Assembly: GCA_015062205.1 (NCBI GenBank) | Contig: SUVB01000036.1 | Coordinates: forward strand, 1-41,110 | Reading direction: 5' to 3' | Source: Desulfovibrio desulfuricans | Lineage (GTDB): Bacteria > Desulfobacterota > Desulfovibrionia > Desulfovibrionales > Desulfovibrionaceae | DNA length: 41,110 nucleotides | Part shown: positions 25,918 through 34,396 of the stretch, piece by piece | Layout of the letters: every line of letters starts with the position of its first letter | How positions within the stretch are numbered: the stretch's first letter is position 1 | Made by a program: the position numbers and the translations under genes | Notes under the pieces: model-generated | Database searches by the model: none | What the model was told of the DNA's origin: nothing | What the model saw: only the letters and a program-made list of their open reading frames with translations

Positions 25918-25948
25918 AAGCCCCCGCAGGACGGGGGCTTTTTGTTTT
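25918..25948 (+). terminator. Rho-independent terminator of the permease
   Basis: AAGCCCCC (25918-25925) pairs with GGGGGCTT (25933-25940) around a 7-base loop, followed by TTTGTTTT. It lies 42 bases past the stop. The remaining 25949-26121 holds no gene I can support. Confidence 0.9.
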
Positions 25949-26121
25949 GGAGCGGACGCCCCACGGGGATAATGCCGGACGGGGCGCGTCTTGCCGGGTT
26001 TTTGGGGAATTTCCCGTTCAATGCGCATGGCGTCGCCGAGTTTCGCAAGGATTTTCAGGGGAAGCGGCAAGGCGCCGCAGGGTGAGAACTTGCACGCAAC
26101 CGCATGGCGCGGGCGGCAGGC

Positions 26122-27078
26122 CTATCCGGCGAATGCCGCCCACCATGCGGCAGGGGGAAGCAGCAGCGCGGCCGCGGCTGCCGGAAGCTGACGCAGGCGG
26201 GCGCGGCGGCGGCGCCACGCCTCAATGAGGCCGAGCGCGAGTCCGCACAGAAGGCCGGAGCAGTGCGCTGCATAGTCCGTGTGCTCCCCTTCCGTGCCCA
26301 GCATGGCCAGCAGCGCGGCGCCTGCGGCGATGGGCAGCACGGCCTTGCGGCGGTGCTGCTCCTGACCGGCCATGAAACCCGCCAGAGCCCCCACGCAGGC
26401 GAAGAGCGCCGTGGAAAAGCCCATGCTCAGCGCCTCTGCGGGGCGCAGCAGCAGGGAAAGTCCGTTGCCCAGCACGCCGCCCGACACGGTCAGCCACAGG
26501 GTTCTACCGACTCCGATCAGGCGGGCCAGCAGCGTGAGAAACAGGGCTCCAAAGGCCACATTGCCCCAGAGGTGCGCCGGGTCGGCATGCAGGGTCAGGC
26601 TGCAGACAAGGCGATGCCATTCATGGAAAATACGGATGCGGATGCTGTCCAGCATGCCGAGGTCCGCCCAGGTGGACGGGGCGGGCAGCAGTTGCGGCGC
26701 AGCCCACCAGCCGACCCGCCAGCCATGCCAGAGAATAAGGGGCAGCAGGGCCAGAAGCGCCAGATAGGCGTGGGGAAAGGTTCGAAGCGGCGTGACAGCG
26801 GGGGCGGGGCGGGCGCGCTCCCGCGTGTATTCGTTGAGCTCATGCCGGGCGCACTGCTCCAGCAGCGGAGGGACATAAATATACGCCCGTCCGCCGAGCG
26901 TGATGGTTTTGCAGGGAATGCCGCACGCATTGAGCACGAGCAGCTGATCGCGGAAGCGGAGGTAGCCCTGCCGTTCGGGACTGTCGGCCACGGCGCGCCA
27001 GAACAGGGGCAGGCTGTTGGGCCTGCGCCGGATATTCCGGTACAGTGGGGGAGGATAGCCGGGCACAGCTGCGCGCAT
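26122..27078 (-). CDS. Rhomboid-family intramembrane serine protease
   Basis: 318 residues from ATG 27078. The N-terminal 100 residues are soluble. Membrane segments follow. The oxyanion H-x-x-x-N motif is in HADPAHLWGNV (His169, Asn173). The nucleophile is Ser222 in MGFSTALF, where many rhomboids have GxSG. The catalytic His272 is in HTDYAAHCSG. All catalytic residues are present, so it is probably active. An in-frame ATG at 27120 would add 14 codons, but these are occupied by the terminator of rpmB, so 27078 is preferred. No substrate is suggested by context. Confidence 0.88.
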   Translation of the reverse strand: MRAAVPGYPPPLYRNIRRRPNSLPLFWRAVADSPERQGYLRFRDQLLVLNACGIPCKTITLGGRAYIYVPPLLEQCARHELNEYTRERARPAPAVTPLRTFPHAYLALLALLPLILWHGWRVGWWAAPQLLPAPSTWADLGMLDSIRIRIFHEWHRLVCSLTLHADPAHLWGNVAFGALFLTLLARLIGVGRTLWLTVSGGVLGNGLSLLLRPAEALSMGFSTALFACVGALAGFMAGQEQHRRKAVLPIAAGAALLAMLGTEGEHTDYAAHCSGLLCGLALGLIEAWRRRRARLRQLPAAAAALLLPPAAWWAAFAG

Positions 27079-27083
27079 ATACT

Positions 27084-27111
27084 GAAAAGCCCCGGCAGGG
27101 AACTGTCGGGG
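27084..27111 (-). terminator. Rho-independent terminator of rpmB
   Basis: On the minus strand: CCCCG-A-CAG (27111-27103), loop TTCC, CTG-C-CGGGG (27098-27090), then CTTTTC. It lies 27 bases after the rpmB stop and overlaps an alternative start of the rhomboid gene. Confidence 0.8.
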
Positions 27112-27138
27112 CCGGGACATGCAGAAAGAAAACGCCCG

Positions 27139-27351
27139 CTAGGCCTGCTTGGCGCGTGCGGCGGGCTTTTTCACCACGCCGGAACGGAGGCAGCGCGTGC
27201 AGACGGTGAGCGTGCGCACGCTGCCATCGGGGAACTGGTGACGCACACGCTGCAGGTTGGGGCTGAAGCGGCGCTTGGTCTTGATGTTGGAGTGGCTCAC
27301 GTAGTTGCCGACCTGGGGCCGTTTACCGCAAAAAGCGCATTCCTTGCTCAT
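27139..27351 (-). CDS. rpmB: 50S ribosomal protein L28
   Basis: 70 residues, a typical bacterial L28. The start [22 protein letters not shown] carries CxxC, with a second CTRC near 54, forming a zinc-binding version of L28. Basic blocks [16 protein letters not shown] follow. ATG 27351 has GGAGGGATAT ahead. A consensus-like promoter lies about 105 bases upstream and a terminator closes it, so it is a single-gene unit. Assignment is secure. Confidence 0.96.
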   Translation of the reverse strand: MSKECAFCGKRPQVGNYVSHSNIKTKRRFSPNLQRVRHQFPDGSVRTLTVCTRCLRSGVVKKPAARAKQA

Positions 27352-27653
27352 ATATCCCTCCGTATATCCGAAAAAACAGTTCACTTCCTGCGGCAGAAAC
27401 AAAGCCCGTGCCGGAGAAAACCGCACAGCAGGCGGGCATAACCGCGCAAGTGCGTTATGTAGCCCATGCCGGGAAGGAATGCAAGATTTTTTCTCAATCC
27501 GGGCAGTCGCGCCTGCGCATGCCGGGATGCGCGGCGTGTGCTGCCCCCCCGGCTGCAGTTCCTGCTGTTTTCAGGAATGCCTGCCCCCTGCGCCACAGCG
27601 CATGCGGCCTTGCGGTTGCGAACCCCAAACAGCGGCCTGCCCTGCGGCTGCAG
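27352..27653. other. Intergenic stretch between rpmB and the cheA terminator
   Basis: Holds the rpmB leader (about 97 bases) and promoter. The half near 27490-27650 is GC-rich with several short inverted repeats and no coding pattern on either strand that I can support. Confidence 0.6.
27456..27484 (-). promoter_or_regulatory. Sigma-70 promoter of rpmB
   Basis: On the minus strand: TTGCAT (27484-27479), a 17-base spacer and TACATA (27461-27456). Confidence 0.65.
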
Positions 27654-27680
27654 AAAAAAAGGGGGGGCCTGCGCCCCCCC
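27654..27680 (-). terminator. Strong rho-independent terminator of cheA
   Basis: On the minus strand seven G (27680-27674) and C pair with G and seven C (27668-27661), with a 4-base loop, followed by seven T (27660-27654). It lies about 25 bases after the cheA stop. Confidence 0.92.
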
Positions 27681-27704
27681 CGGGAAGTATCGCCCTGTTG
27701 TCGC

Positions 27705-30700
27705 CTAGGCCTGCGCAGCAGGCTTGGGCTGTTCCGGCGCGGAACCGGCGGGAATGGCCTTGGCCGCCTGCTTGGGCTGCTCGGCATTGGGGCCGATGCT
27801 CGAGGCCTTGGAGGTCGCCATCAGGTATATCTCGTGCGGGTCCAGAATGAGGATGACCGAACCGTCGCCCAGAATGGTAGCCCCGGAAATGCCCTTGAGA
27901 TCGCCAAGGTAGGAACCCAGCGGCTTGATGACGATTTCCTGGCGTTCCAGCAGGCGATCCACAACAAGGCCGAGACGGCGCTCGTTGTCATGGATGACCA
28001 CCATGGAGAGCACCTCCGGCAGCGTTCCCGCGCGAGGCAGATCCAGCATTTCGGAGAGTTCCACGATGCCCAGCACTTCGCCGCGCAGGGTGACGGCCTT
28101 GCGGCCCTTCACGTCCGTAAGGCGTTCCGACTCTATCTTGGTGGTTTCAGAAACGGCATCCAGCGGGATGGCGTACATCTGGCCGGAAACATTGACCATG
28201 AGCGCGTCAATGATGGCCAGAGTCAGGGGCAGGCTCAAGGTGAAGCGCGTGCCCTTGCCCACTTCGGAGTAGGTGCTGACGCTGCCCTTGAGGTTCTTGA
28301 TGTTGGTGCGCACCACGTCCATGCCCACGCCGCGGCCGGAAATGTCTGTGATCTTTTCTGCCGAGGAGAAGCCGGGCGCGAAAATGAGCTCCAGCGATTC
28401 GCGGTCATCCAGCTGGGCGGCCTCTTCCTGGGTGATGATGCCCTTGCGGATGGCCACTTCGCGCATCTTGGCCGGGTCAATGCCCTTGCCGTCGTCCTCG
28501 ATTTCAATGGCCACGGAGTTGCCCTTGTGGAAGGCGCGCAGGGTCACTGTGCCCTTGGGCGGCTTGCCCGCCGCCTTGCGGTCTTCCTCCGATTCAATGC
28601 CGTGGTCGACGGAGTTTCGGATGAGGTGCACCAGCGGGTCGCCGATGACTTCGACCACGCTCTTGTCCAGTTCCGTTTCCTCACCTTCCATAATCAGTTC
28701 CACTTCCTTGCCGCTTTTGCGCGAGAGGTCTCGCACCAGGCGGGGGAAGCGGGAAAACACCGACGACACGGGCACCATGCGCACCTTCATGATGGTGTCC
28801 TGCAGATCATCGGAAATGCGGGCCATAGCGTAGGTGGTTTCTGAAAGATCCTGGGCCACGCGGGAAACATCCACATCATGGCTGGTGTCTTCCAGCGACC
28901 GCGCAATCAGGGTGTAGCGGTTGCGGTTGATGATCAGCTCGCCGATGAGGTTCATGAGGTGGTCAAGGCGCTCATGGTCCACACGTATGGTGGAAGAACT
29001 CTTGTGCGCCTCGGGCTGCCCGGCGGGCTTTGCTGCCGCAGCCGCGGGCTTCGCCGCCGGGGCTGCGGGCTTTGCCGCCGGGGCTGCGGGCTTTGCCGCC
29101 GGGGCTGCGGGCTTTGCCGCGGGGGCTGCGGGCTTTGCCGCCGGGGCTGCGGGCTTTGCTGCGGGAGTTGCGGGCTTCGCTGCGGGAGCTGCAGGCTTTG
29201 CCGCGGGAGCGGGAGTCGGCTGCGCCGCAGGGCCAGCCTTGGGTGCGGCTTCGCTTGCATCTGCGGGCGTTGCCGCAGCTGCCTGCGCAGGCTCTGCCTT
29301 GCCGCCTTCGGCCAGCACCTTGTCCACCATGTCCTTGATGATGCCCGTTTCCTGCTCCAGCAGATCAACCATCAGGCCGAAATCTATGCCGCTGTTGCGG
29401 CCCTGGTCCACAATGCCCGCCGTGCGGTCGGCATAGACCTTGATTTCATCAAAGCCCATGAACCCGCAGGAATTCTTGACGGCGATGAGGCAGCGGTGGA
29501 TGGCGTCCACGGAATCCTTGTGCGAGCTGTCCTTCTTGAGCGTCTCCAGCCCGGCGTGGATGATCTCGAACTGCTGTTGCACGGTGACCCTGAAGGCTTC
29601 CGTGTCGTCATTTTCCGCCCCCACCGGGATGATGGTCGGGGTGACGACGTCCACCGTTTCGGCGGGGGCCGCCTCTTTCGCGGCGGGGGCGGCTCCGGGC
29701 TGCCCCTGCTGGGTGGAGAGCAGTTCCTCCGGAAGGGAGATGGGGCCGCCGGCCAGCGCCGCCTTGAGCTGCTTGATGACGCTGCCGGTCTCAAAGGGGG
29801 TGGCCTGCCCGCTCGACACGTTGATGTTCTGGACAAGAGCCTCCATCATGTCGACCACGAGCAGCAGCAAATCAATGAGTTCGTGCGAAGGCGTGAGTTT
29901 GCCCTGGCGCACATTGTTGAGCAGGGTTTCCGCTTCGTGGGTCAGGGCGTTCAGTTCATTGTAGCCGATGATGCCGCTGTTGCCCTTCATGTTGTGGAAG
30001 AAGCGGAACAGATCGTTGACCAGTTCATCCCTGCCCACCGGGTTCTCTTCAAGATCCAGCAGGCCGTTGGTGAGGTTTTCAATGAGTTCGTTGGACTCGT
30101 CCACGAAGTCCTTGAGGTGGTCCTCGCCGAAAGCCGTCAGCGCATAGGCGGGCAGGGCGGGCAGTGTGCGTACCCATTCCTTGCCGCTCATGCCGGAACC
30201 TGCCGCCGCAGGAGCGCTTTCGGCCTGGGGGGCTTCTTCGGCCGGCTCGGCTGCCGGGGCTTCCTCGGGCTGCGCGGGAGCTTGCGCCTCCTCGGCCTCC
30301 GGCGCGGCGTCCTGAGCGGTTTCCGCTGCGGCGGTTTCCGCTGCGGCGGTTTCCGTTGCGGGGGCTTCCGCTTCAGGAACTTCAGCTTCAGGGGCCGCAT
30401 CGGCCGACGCGGCGGTCTCGCCGGCCATGATGGCGTCAATCTGCGCCATGATGTGCTCGGTCCTGACATCGCCTTCCGAGTTGGTGGACTCGAGGTTGTC
30501 AATCATCTGGCGCAGGGCGTCCGTGGACGCAAGGATGACATCCATGATCTCCGAGGTGACGACCATGGTGCCCTTGCGCAATTCGTCCAGAATGTTCTCG
30601 GACTTGTGCGCGAGCTGGTTGATTCTGTTCAGCCCCAGAAAGCCGGATGCTCCCTTGAGGGAGTGCATCGGACGGAAAATGTCATTCAATAAGGCCAGAT

Positions 30701-30812
30701 TGTCCGGGGTCTTTTCAAGCTCCAGCAGATTGGGTTCGATAGTCTCAAGATGCTCTTTGGCTTCCGCGATAAAGTCTGCGAAAAGTTCCGGATCAAAAAA
30801 TTCCTGGCTCAT
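27705..30812 (-). CDS. cheA: Chemotaxis histidine kinase CheA with three Hpt domains, the third lacking its His
   Basis: 1035 residues, much longer than the usual 650-700. Hpt1 covers 5-110 with phospho-His50 (MHSLKGASG). Hpt2 covers 225-335 with His273 (FHNMKGNSG). A third Hpt-like domain covers 405-500, but Ile443 takes the His position (LIAVKNSCGFMG). Linkers are Ala/Glu/Pro-rich; the one at 510-600 contains KPAAPAA repeats, and no CheY-binding P2 domain is evident. Dimerisation begins near 605. The kinase has N box HLIRNSVDHGIE (729-740), DDGKGI (773-778) and GRGVGMD (826-832). A CheW-like P5 domain follows (865-1000). ATG 30812 has AAAGGT ahead. It is cotranscribed with cheY. Confidence 0.96.
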   Translation of the reverse strand: MSQEFFDPELFADFIAEAKEHLETIEPNLLELEKTPDNLALLNDIFRPMHSLKGASGFLGLNRINQLAHKSENILDELRKGTMVVTSEIMDVILASTDALRQMIDNLESTNSEGDVRTEHIMAQIDAIMAGETAASADAAPEAEVPEAEAPATETAAAETAAAETAQDAAPEAEEAQAPAQPEEAPAAEPAEEAPQAESAPAAAGSGMSGKEWVRTLPALPAYALTAFGEDHLKDFVDESNELIENLTNGLLDLEENPVGRDELVNDLFRFFHNMKGNSGIIGYNELNALTHEAETLLNNVRQGKLTPSHELIDLLLLVVDMMEALVQNINVSSGQATPFETGSVIKQLKAALAGGPISLPEELLSTQQGQPGAAPAAKEAAPAETVDVVTPTIIPVGAENDDTEAFRVTVQQQFEIIHAGLETLKKDSSHKDSVDAIHRCLIAVKNSCGFMGFDEIKVYADRTAGIVDQGRNSGIDFGLMVDLLEQETGIIKDMVDKVLAEGGKAEPAQAAAATPADASEAAPKAGPAAQPTPAPAAKPAAPAAKPATPAAKPAAPAAKPAAPAAKPAAPAAKPAAPAAKPAAPAAKPAAAAAKPAGQPEAHKSSSTIRVDHERLDHLMNLIGELIINRNRYTLIARSLEDTSHDVDVSRVAQDLSETTYAMARISDDLQDTIMKVRMVPVSSVFSRFPRLVRDLSRKSGKEVELIMEGEETELDKSVVEVIGDPLVHLIRNSVDHGIESEEDRKAAGKPPKGTVTLRAFHKGNSVAIEIEDDGKGIDPAKMREVAIRKGIITQEEAAQLDDRESLELIFAPGFSSAEKITDISGRGVGMDVVRTNIKNLKGSVSTYSEVGKGTRFTLSLPLTLAIIDALMVNVSGQMYAIPLDAVSETTKIESERLTDVKGRKAVTLRGEVLGIVELSEMLDLPRAGTLPEVLSMVVIHDNERRLGLVVDRLLERQEIVIKPLGSYLGDLKGISGATILGDGSVILILDPHEIYLMATSKASSIGPNAEQPKQAAKAIPAGSAPEQPKPAAQA
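29025..29201 (-). repeat. 21-bp tandem repeats in the cheA linker
   Basis: About eight imperfect copies of a 21-base unit (plus strand like GGGCTTTGCCGCCGGGGCTGC) encode KPAAPAA heptads, residues 538-596 of CheA. A homogeneous in-frame tandem array; it could change length by slippage or unequal recombination. Confidence 0.9.
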
Positions 30813-30884
30813 AGTCCATACCTTTACATGGCTGAAGGCGTATCATTCCGAAGTGGGTTCGGATACTACTGCCTTGCTTATCGG

Positions 30885-31253
30885 CTAGCCTAAAAGCATC
30901 TTTATATTGCGGACCATTTTTTCAGGCTGCGCGGGCTTGACCATGTAAAGATTAGCGCCGAGACTCATGCCGTACTGGATGTCTTTCTCCTGGCCTTCCG
31001 TGGAAAGCACGATGATGGGGATATCCTTGTACGCATCCTGTGAACGGAGATTCTTGATAAAGGTGAAGCCGTCCATACGCGGCATGTTGACGTCGGAGAC
31101 GATGAGATCCACGGCCTCGATGGTCGAAAGCTTTTCAATGGCGTCAAGGCCGTCTTCCGCGGTGCTGACCTTGAAACCCTCACCCTTGAGAACAAAAGCC
31201 ACGAGGTTGCGGATTGTCTTGGAGTCGTCAACGACCAGGATATGTTTTTTCAT
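30885..31253 (-). CDS. cheY: CheY-type single-domain response regulator
   Basis: 122 residues, a bare receiver domain. The acidic pair is Asp9-Asp10 (LVVDDSK), phospho-acceptor Asp54 (IVSDVNMPRMDG), the Thr/Ser switch at 84-85 (IIVLSTEG) and Lys106 (YMVKPAQP). It should receive phosphate from CheA encoded 72 bases downstream. The flagellar-motor-facing residues cannot be judged. ATG 31253 has AGGATCATAC ahead. Its own promoter separates it from cheW. Confidence 0.95.
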   Translation of the reverse strand: MKKHILVVDDSKTIRNLVAFVLKGEGFKVSTAEDGLDAIEKLSTIEAVDLIVSDVNMPRMDGFTFIKNLRSQDAYKDIPIIVLSTEGQEKDIQYGMSLGANLYMVKPAQPEKMVRNIKMLLG

Positions 31254-31564
31254 GATGTATGATCCTGTCTTCTGTTGTTGGCTGCCGCCCAAAAGATTAA
31301 TAAATATTCTAGATGGTCTTTAGGTTGTTGGCAAGGTTGCCGTCCGCCGTTTGGAGCGGATTGCCCCGAAAAGTTTGTCTGCTCTGTCCCCCGGTCGGGC
31401 TTCCGGTCGGCGGCCGATGACGGCGGCAGCGTCGGCTGCACGCTGCGCCGCCCGGCTGCCGCCGCTGTCCGCTGGTTGCCTTGCCGCAGCGGCGGGAACG
31501 GCGAGGGCGGAGTATGTTTGACCTGCTGTCAGACCGCCGGGGGCGTTGCCCCGATTGCGACGCA
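31254..31564. other. Gap between cheW and cheY with a promoter, no gene
   Basis: The right part (31335-31564) is GC-rich and holds only a short GGGGC-AAC-GCCCC hairpin after cheW. The left part holds the cheY promoter and leader. No coding frame with a ribosome-binding site is apparent. Confidence 0.6.
31306..31334 (-). promoter_or_regulatory. Sigma-70 promoter of cheY-cheA
   Basis: On the minus strand: TTGCCA (31334-31329), a 17-base spacer and TAGAAT (31311-31306). The leader would be about 45 bases. No sigma-28 or sigma-54 pattern is visible. Confidence 0.65.
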
Positions 31565-32242
31565 TCATTCTTCCAGCAGCTTGTTCACGATCAGACCCGG
31601 GTCCACAATGGCGTACAGATGGTCATTGATGTCGGCCATGCCGCACAGGAATTCGGCCCCGGCACCGAGATAGGTTTCTACATTCCAGCTGATCCTGTTC
31701 CTATCTACAAGATACATGGTGTGCAGTTTGTCGAAAATGAGCCCCAGCTGCATGTCGGCCGCGCCGCAGATGATGATGCAGCTTTGTGCGTTGTATCTGA
31801 CCAGACGCTCGGTGGTAAGCAGCGCGTCAAGATGCAGCAGCGGCGTCACCTTGCCGCGCAGATTGATGACGCCCGCCATGAAGCGCGGGGCCATGGGCAG
31901 CCGCGTCAGCGGCATGTAGCGCAGCACCTCCACAATCACGACTACCGGCAGCAGGTAAATCTGCCCCCGCACATAGAAGGAGACCATCTGCAGCTGCTCC
32001 ATCTCGGCGAGACGGGCACGCAGATTCTGCGCCGCGTCGCCGGGCGACCGGTCGTCCGCTTCCGTTGCGGGGCCGACGTCGGGCGTCATCTGTTCCGGTT
32101 CCAGCCGGGGCAGGTTCCGCAGGGCGTCGCTGCCTAGGTATTTCTGCACAAAGGCCTGCTCCGCGGGGCTCAAAGCGGCGGAGATGTCGGGCGACGCCTC
32201 AAGGCTTTGTTCGGCAAAATATTCTTCGGGCGTTTTCACCAT
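31565..32242 (-). CDS. cheW: CheW-domain chemotaxis scaffold protein
   Basis: 225 residues. The CheW domain covers about 85-220 (LQMVSFYVRGQIYLLPVVVIVEVLR ... VINLRGKVTPLLHLD). It is preceded by about 80 extra residues, rich in Glu, Asp and Pro, with no domain. CheW links receptors to CheA. The start at 32242 overlaps the end of the parA-like gene by seven bases, so translation is coupled. The extension may tie it to ParA or to the HEAT protein, which is only a guess. Confidence 0.92.
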   Translation of the reverse strand: MVKTPEEYFAEQSLEASPDISAALSPAEQAFVQKYLGSDALRNLPRLEPEQMTPDVGPATEADDRSPGDAAQNLRARLAEMEQLQMVSFYVRGQIYLLPVVVIVEVLRYMPLTRLPMAPRFMAGVINLRGKVTPLLHLDALLTTERLVRYNAQSCIIICGAADMQLGLIFDKLHTMYLVDRNRISWNVETYLGAGAEFLCGMADINDHLYAIVDPGLIVNKLLEE

Positions 32243-33012
32243 AGCTGCACCACTTCATTCGCCAGCTGGGCGTATGCGAGTGCGCCCCGCGAGCGCGCGT
32301 CAATATCATAAATGGTGCCCCCAAGCGCGCTTGCCTCGCGGAAGTGCGTATCCACGCCGATGATCGTGGAAAACATGGAACGGCCCATTTTTCGCCGCAT
32401 CAGGTCCAGTACGCGCGTGCAGGCCTTGGCCCTTTTGTCGTACATGGTGGGCACGGCCCGGTAGCAGATGGGCCTGCCCAACGCTTTGTTCAGCGTGTGC
32501 AGCGTGTCAAACAGCAGTTTCAGCCCGTGCAGGGCCAGAAAGTCCGTCTGGATGGGGATAACCAGCAGATCCGCCGCCACAAGCGCGTTGACCAGCAGAA
32601 TGCCCACATGCGGCGGGCAATCCAGAATGACATAGTCATAGTCGTCCCGAACAGGCCCAAGGCTGCGGGCGAGCACGCTGCCCTTGGCGCGGCGTTCCCG
32701 AAAATCCACTTCCAGTTCGGAAAGCCGGATGCTCCCCGGCGCCACATCCACCCCCGAAAGTGCGGCGGGGCGAATAAGGGCAGGCCAGAGCCCGGGCCAT
32801 TCCGTTTCCTCTGCCAGAAAAATGTCATGCAGGCTGCGCTGCACGCTTTCCGGATAGATGCGCGCATGCAGCGTGGCGCAGGCATGCGGATCCAGATCCA
32901 GCAACAAAACCTTCTTGTCCAGCCTGACCAGGGCGCTGCCCAGCGTGATGGAGGTGGTGGTTTTGCCGACACCGCCTTTCTGATTGGCCACAGCCAGGAT
33001 TTTCGCGCCCAT
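32236..33012 (-). CDS. ParA/Soj-family ATPase of the chemosensory operon
   Basis: 258 residues. Deviant Walker A motif KGGVGKTT (12-19), Walker A' LLLDLDPHACAT, and Walker B YVILDCPP. It has the signature of Soj/ParA-like partition ATPases. Without a ParB partner and inside a che operon, it probably positions chemosensory arrays, as ParC does in vibrios or PpfA in Rhodobacter. ATG 33012 lies 8 bases after the stop of cheR. The N-terminal DNA-binding domain of plasmid ParA is absent. Confidence 0.92.
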   Translation of the reverse strand: MGAKILAVANQKGGVGKTTTSITLGSALVRLDKKVLLLDLDPHACATLHARIYPESVQRSLHDIFLAEETEWPGLWPALIRPAALSGVDVAPGSIRLSELEVDFRERRAKGSVLARSLGPVRDDYDYVILDCPPHVGILLVNALVAADLLVIPIQTDFLALHGLKLLFDTLHTLNKALGRPICYRAVPTMYDKRAKACTRVLDLMRRKMGRSMFSTIIGVDTHFREASALGGTIYDIDARSRGALAYAQLANEVVQLW

Positions 33013-33020
33013 GTGCCGCG

Positions 33021-34394
33021 TCAGTTCGCCTTGCGGTACACAATGGTGCCCGTATGGTGCTCCAGCTGAAATGCGCGGCTGATGTTGTGCAAGGTTTCCG
33101 AGTGGCCGATGAGCAGCACGCCCTGCGGCTCGAGATTGTCGTAAAACGCGTTGATGACCCGCCGTTTCATGGCGTCGTCAAAATAGATGATGACATTGCG
33201 GCAGAACACGATCTGCGACTTCTCCACCTTTTTGCACTGTTCCTTGTCGTTCAGGTTGATGGGGTTGAAACGGACAAGTTTTTTCATTTCGGGCTTGACG
33301 GTGTACTGGTTGCCGTCCTGCGTGAAGTAGCGGGCCACAATCTCCGGGGGCGTCGTGCGCAGGGAGTAGGCGTTGTAGACGCCGCGCCGGGCCGCGGCCA
33401 GCACCGCCTCGGAAAGGTCGTAGGCGTTGATGGCGACATCCCAGCTGGACAGTTCGCCCTTGAGCACCTCGCTGATGATGATGGCCAGGGTGTACGGCTC
33501 CTCGCCGGTGGAGCAGCCGGCCGACCAGATGCGCAGGCGTTTGCTGCCGGACTTGCGCTGGCGGTCCAGCACCTCCGGCAGCACGATGTTCTGGAACACC
33601 TCCAGCTGCGGGGGGTTGCGGAAGAAGCTGGTCTCATTGGTGGTGATGACCTCGAAGAGATGGGGCAGTTCCTTCTGGCGGTTGGCGTCGTAGCGCAGGA
33701 ACTTGTAGTACTCGTTGAAGCTCTTGAGGTTCAGTTCCTTGATGCGGTTGGAGAGGCGGTTCTCCACGAGGTATTTGCGGTTTTCCGCGATGAAGATGCC
33801 GCACTGCTCGTAGATGAAGTCGCGCAGATGCAGAAATTCCTCATTGGTGATCTGCATTTCCTTGCGGAAGGGGTTGCCGGACGAAGGCGCGGCAGCAGCG
33901 GAGCGGAAGGAGGATGCCGGCGTGCGCAGCGTGGAGGGCGCGGCAGGCGTCGTCGTGCCGGGGCGGGGGGAAACTGCCGAGCCCGCACGGGCAAGACCGG
34001 AGCCGGCCTGGCCTGCAAGGCCCGCGGTGCGCGTCGCGCCCGCGCCCAGGGGGGATTGCCCGGTGAGGCCTGAAGCGCGCGTCGCGCCGAAGGGGGATTG
34101 CCCGGCCGGCCTTGCGGCGGTGCGGGCCGTCGCGCCTGTCCCGGCGGCGGTTTGCCCTGCGAGGCCTGCGGCGCGCGTCGCGCCCGCGCCCGGAAGAGAT
34201 TGCCCGGTGAGGCCTGAAGCGCGCGTCGCGCCGAAGGAGGATTGCCCGGTCAGCCCCGCAGCGCGCGTCGCGGGCTGCGCATTCAGCCCGGCGCGGACCG
34301 CGCCCTGTGAAGCCGCATCATCGGAGGTCGCCGCGCTGTTCCTGTGGGCGGCGCCGAGAGGACTCTTGGGAAAAGACAAGGGAGGCTGAGACAT
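33021..34394 (-). CDS. cheR: CheR methyltransferase with repetitive N-terminal extension
   Basis: 457 residues. CheR methylates receptor glutamates with S-adenosylmethionine. The CheR all-alpha domain starts near 181 (QITNEEFLHLRDFIYEQCGI), and the catalytic domain carries the SAM motif SAGCSTGEEPY (291-301) and the C-terminal FCRNVIIYFDD. Residues 1-178 are an unusual extension with six units of 14-16 residues of the type ATRA(A/S)GL(T/A)GQS. It is translated: the only good ribosome-binding site (AGGAG, six bases from ATG 34394) lies ahead of it. Two bases separate it from the HEAT gene. Confidence 0.93.
   Translation of the reverse strand: MSQPPLSFPKSPLGAAHRNSAATSDDAASQGAVRAGLNAQPATRAAGLTGQSSFGATRASGLTGQSLPGAGATRAAGLAGQTAAGTGATARTAARPAGQSPFGATRASGLTGQSPLGAGATRTAGLAGQAGSGLARAGSAVSPRPGTTTPAAPSTLRTPASSFRSAAAAPSSGNPFRKEMQITNEEFLHLRDFIYEQCGIFIAENRKYLVENRLSNRIKELNLKSFNEYYKFLRYDANRQKELPHLFEVITTNETSFFRNPPQLEVFQNIVLPEVLDRQRKSGSKRLRIWSAGCSTGEEPYTLAIIISEVLKGELSSWDVAINAYDLSEAVLAAARRGVYNAYSLRTTPPEIVARYFTQDGNQYTVKPEMKKLVRFNPINLNDKEQCKKVEKSQIVFCRNVIIYFDDAMKRRVINAFYDNLEPQGVLLIGHSETLHNISRAFQLEHHTGTIVYRKAN
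33996..34271 (-). repeat. Tandem repeats in the cheR extension
   Basis: Six in-frame units of 42-48 bases encode residues 42-133. Two nearly identical stretches of about 50 bases (34054-34103 and 34198-34247) are 144 bases apart, i.e. exactly three 48-base units, showing a higher-order duplication. Confidence 0.85.
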
Positions 34395-34396
34395 AT

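Noticed and set aside
25825..26070. Small minus-strand frame of 81 codons after the permease
   Set aside because: It crosses the permease terminator region, lacks a ribosome-binding site and shows no family; treated as chance.
29025..29201. CRISPR-like periodic repeat
   Set aside because: The 21-base units are contiguous, in frame and coding (KPAAPAA); there are no spacers.
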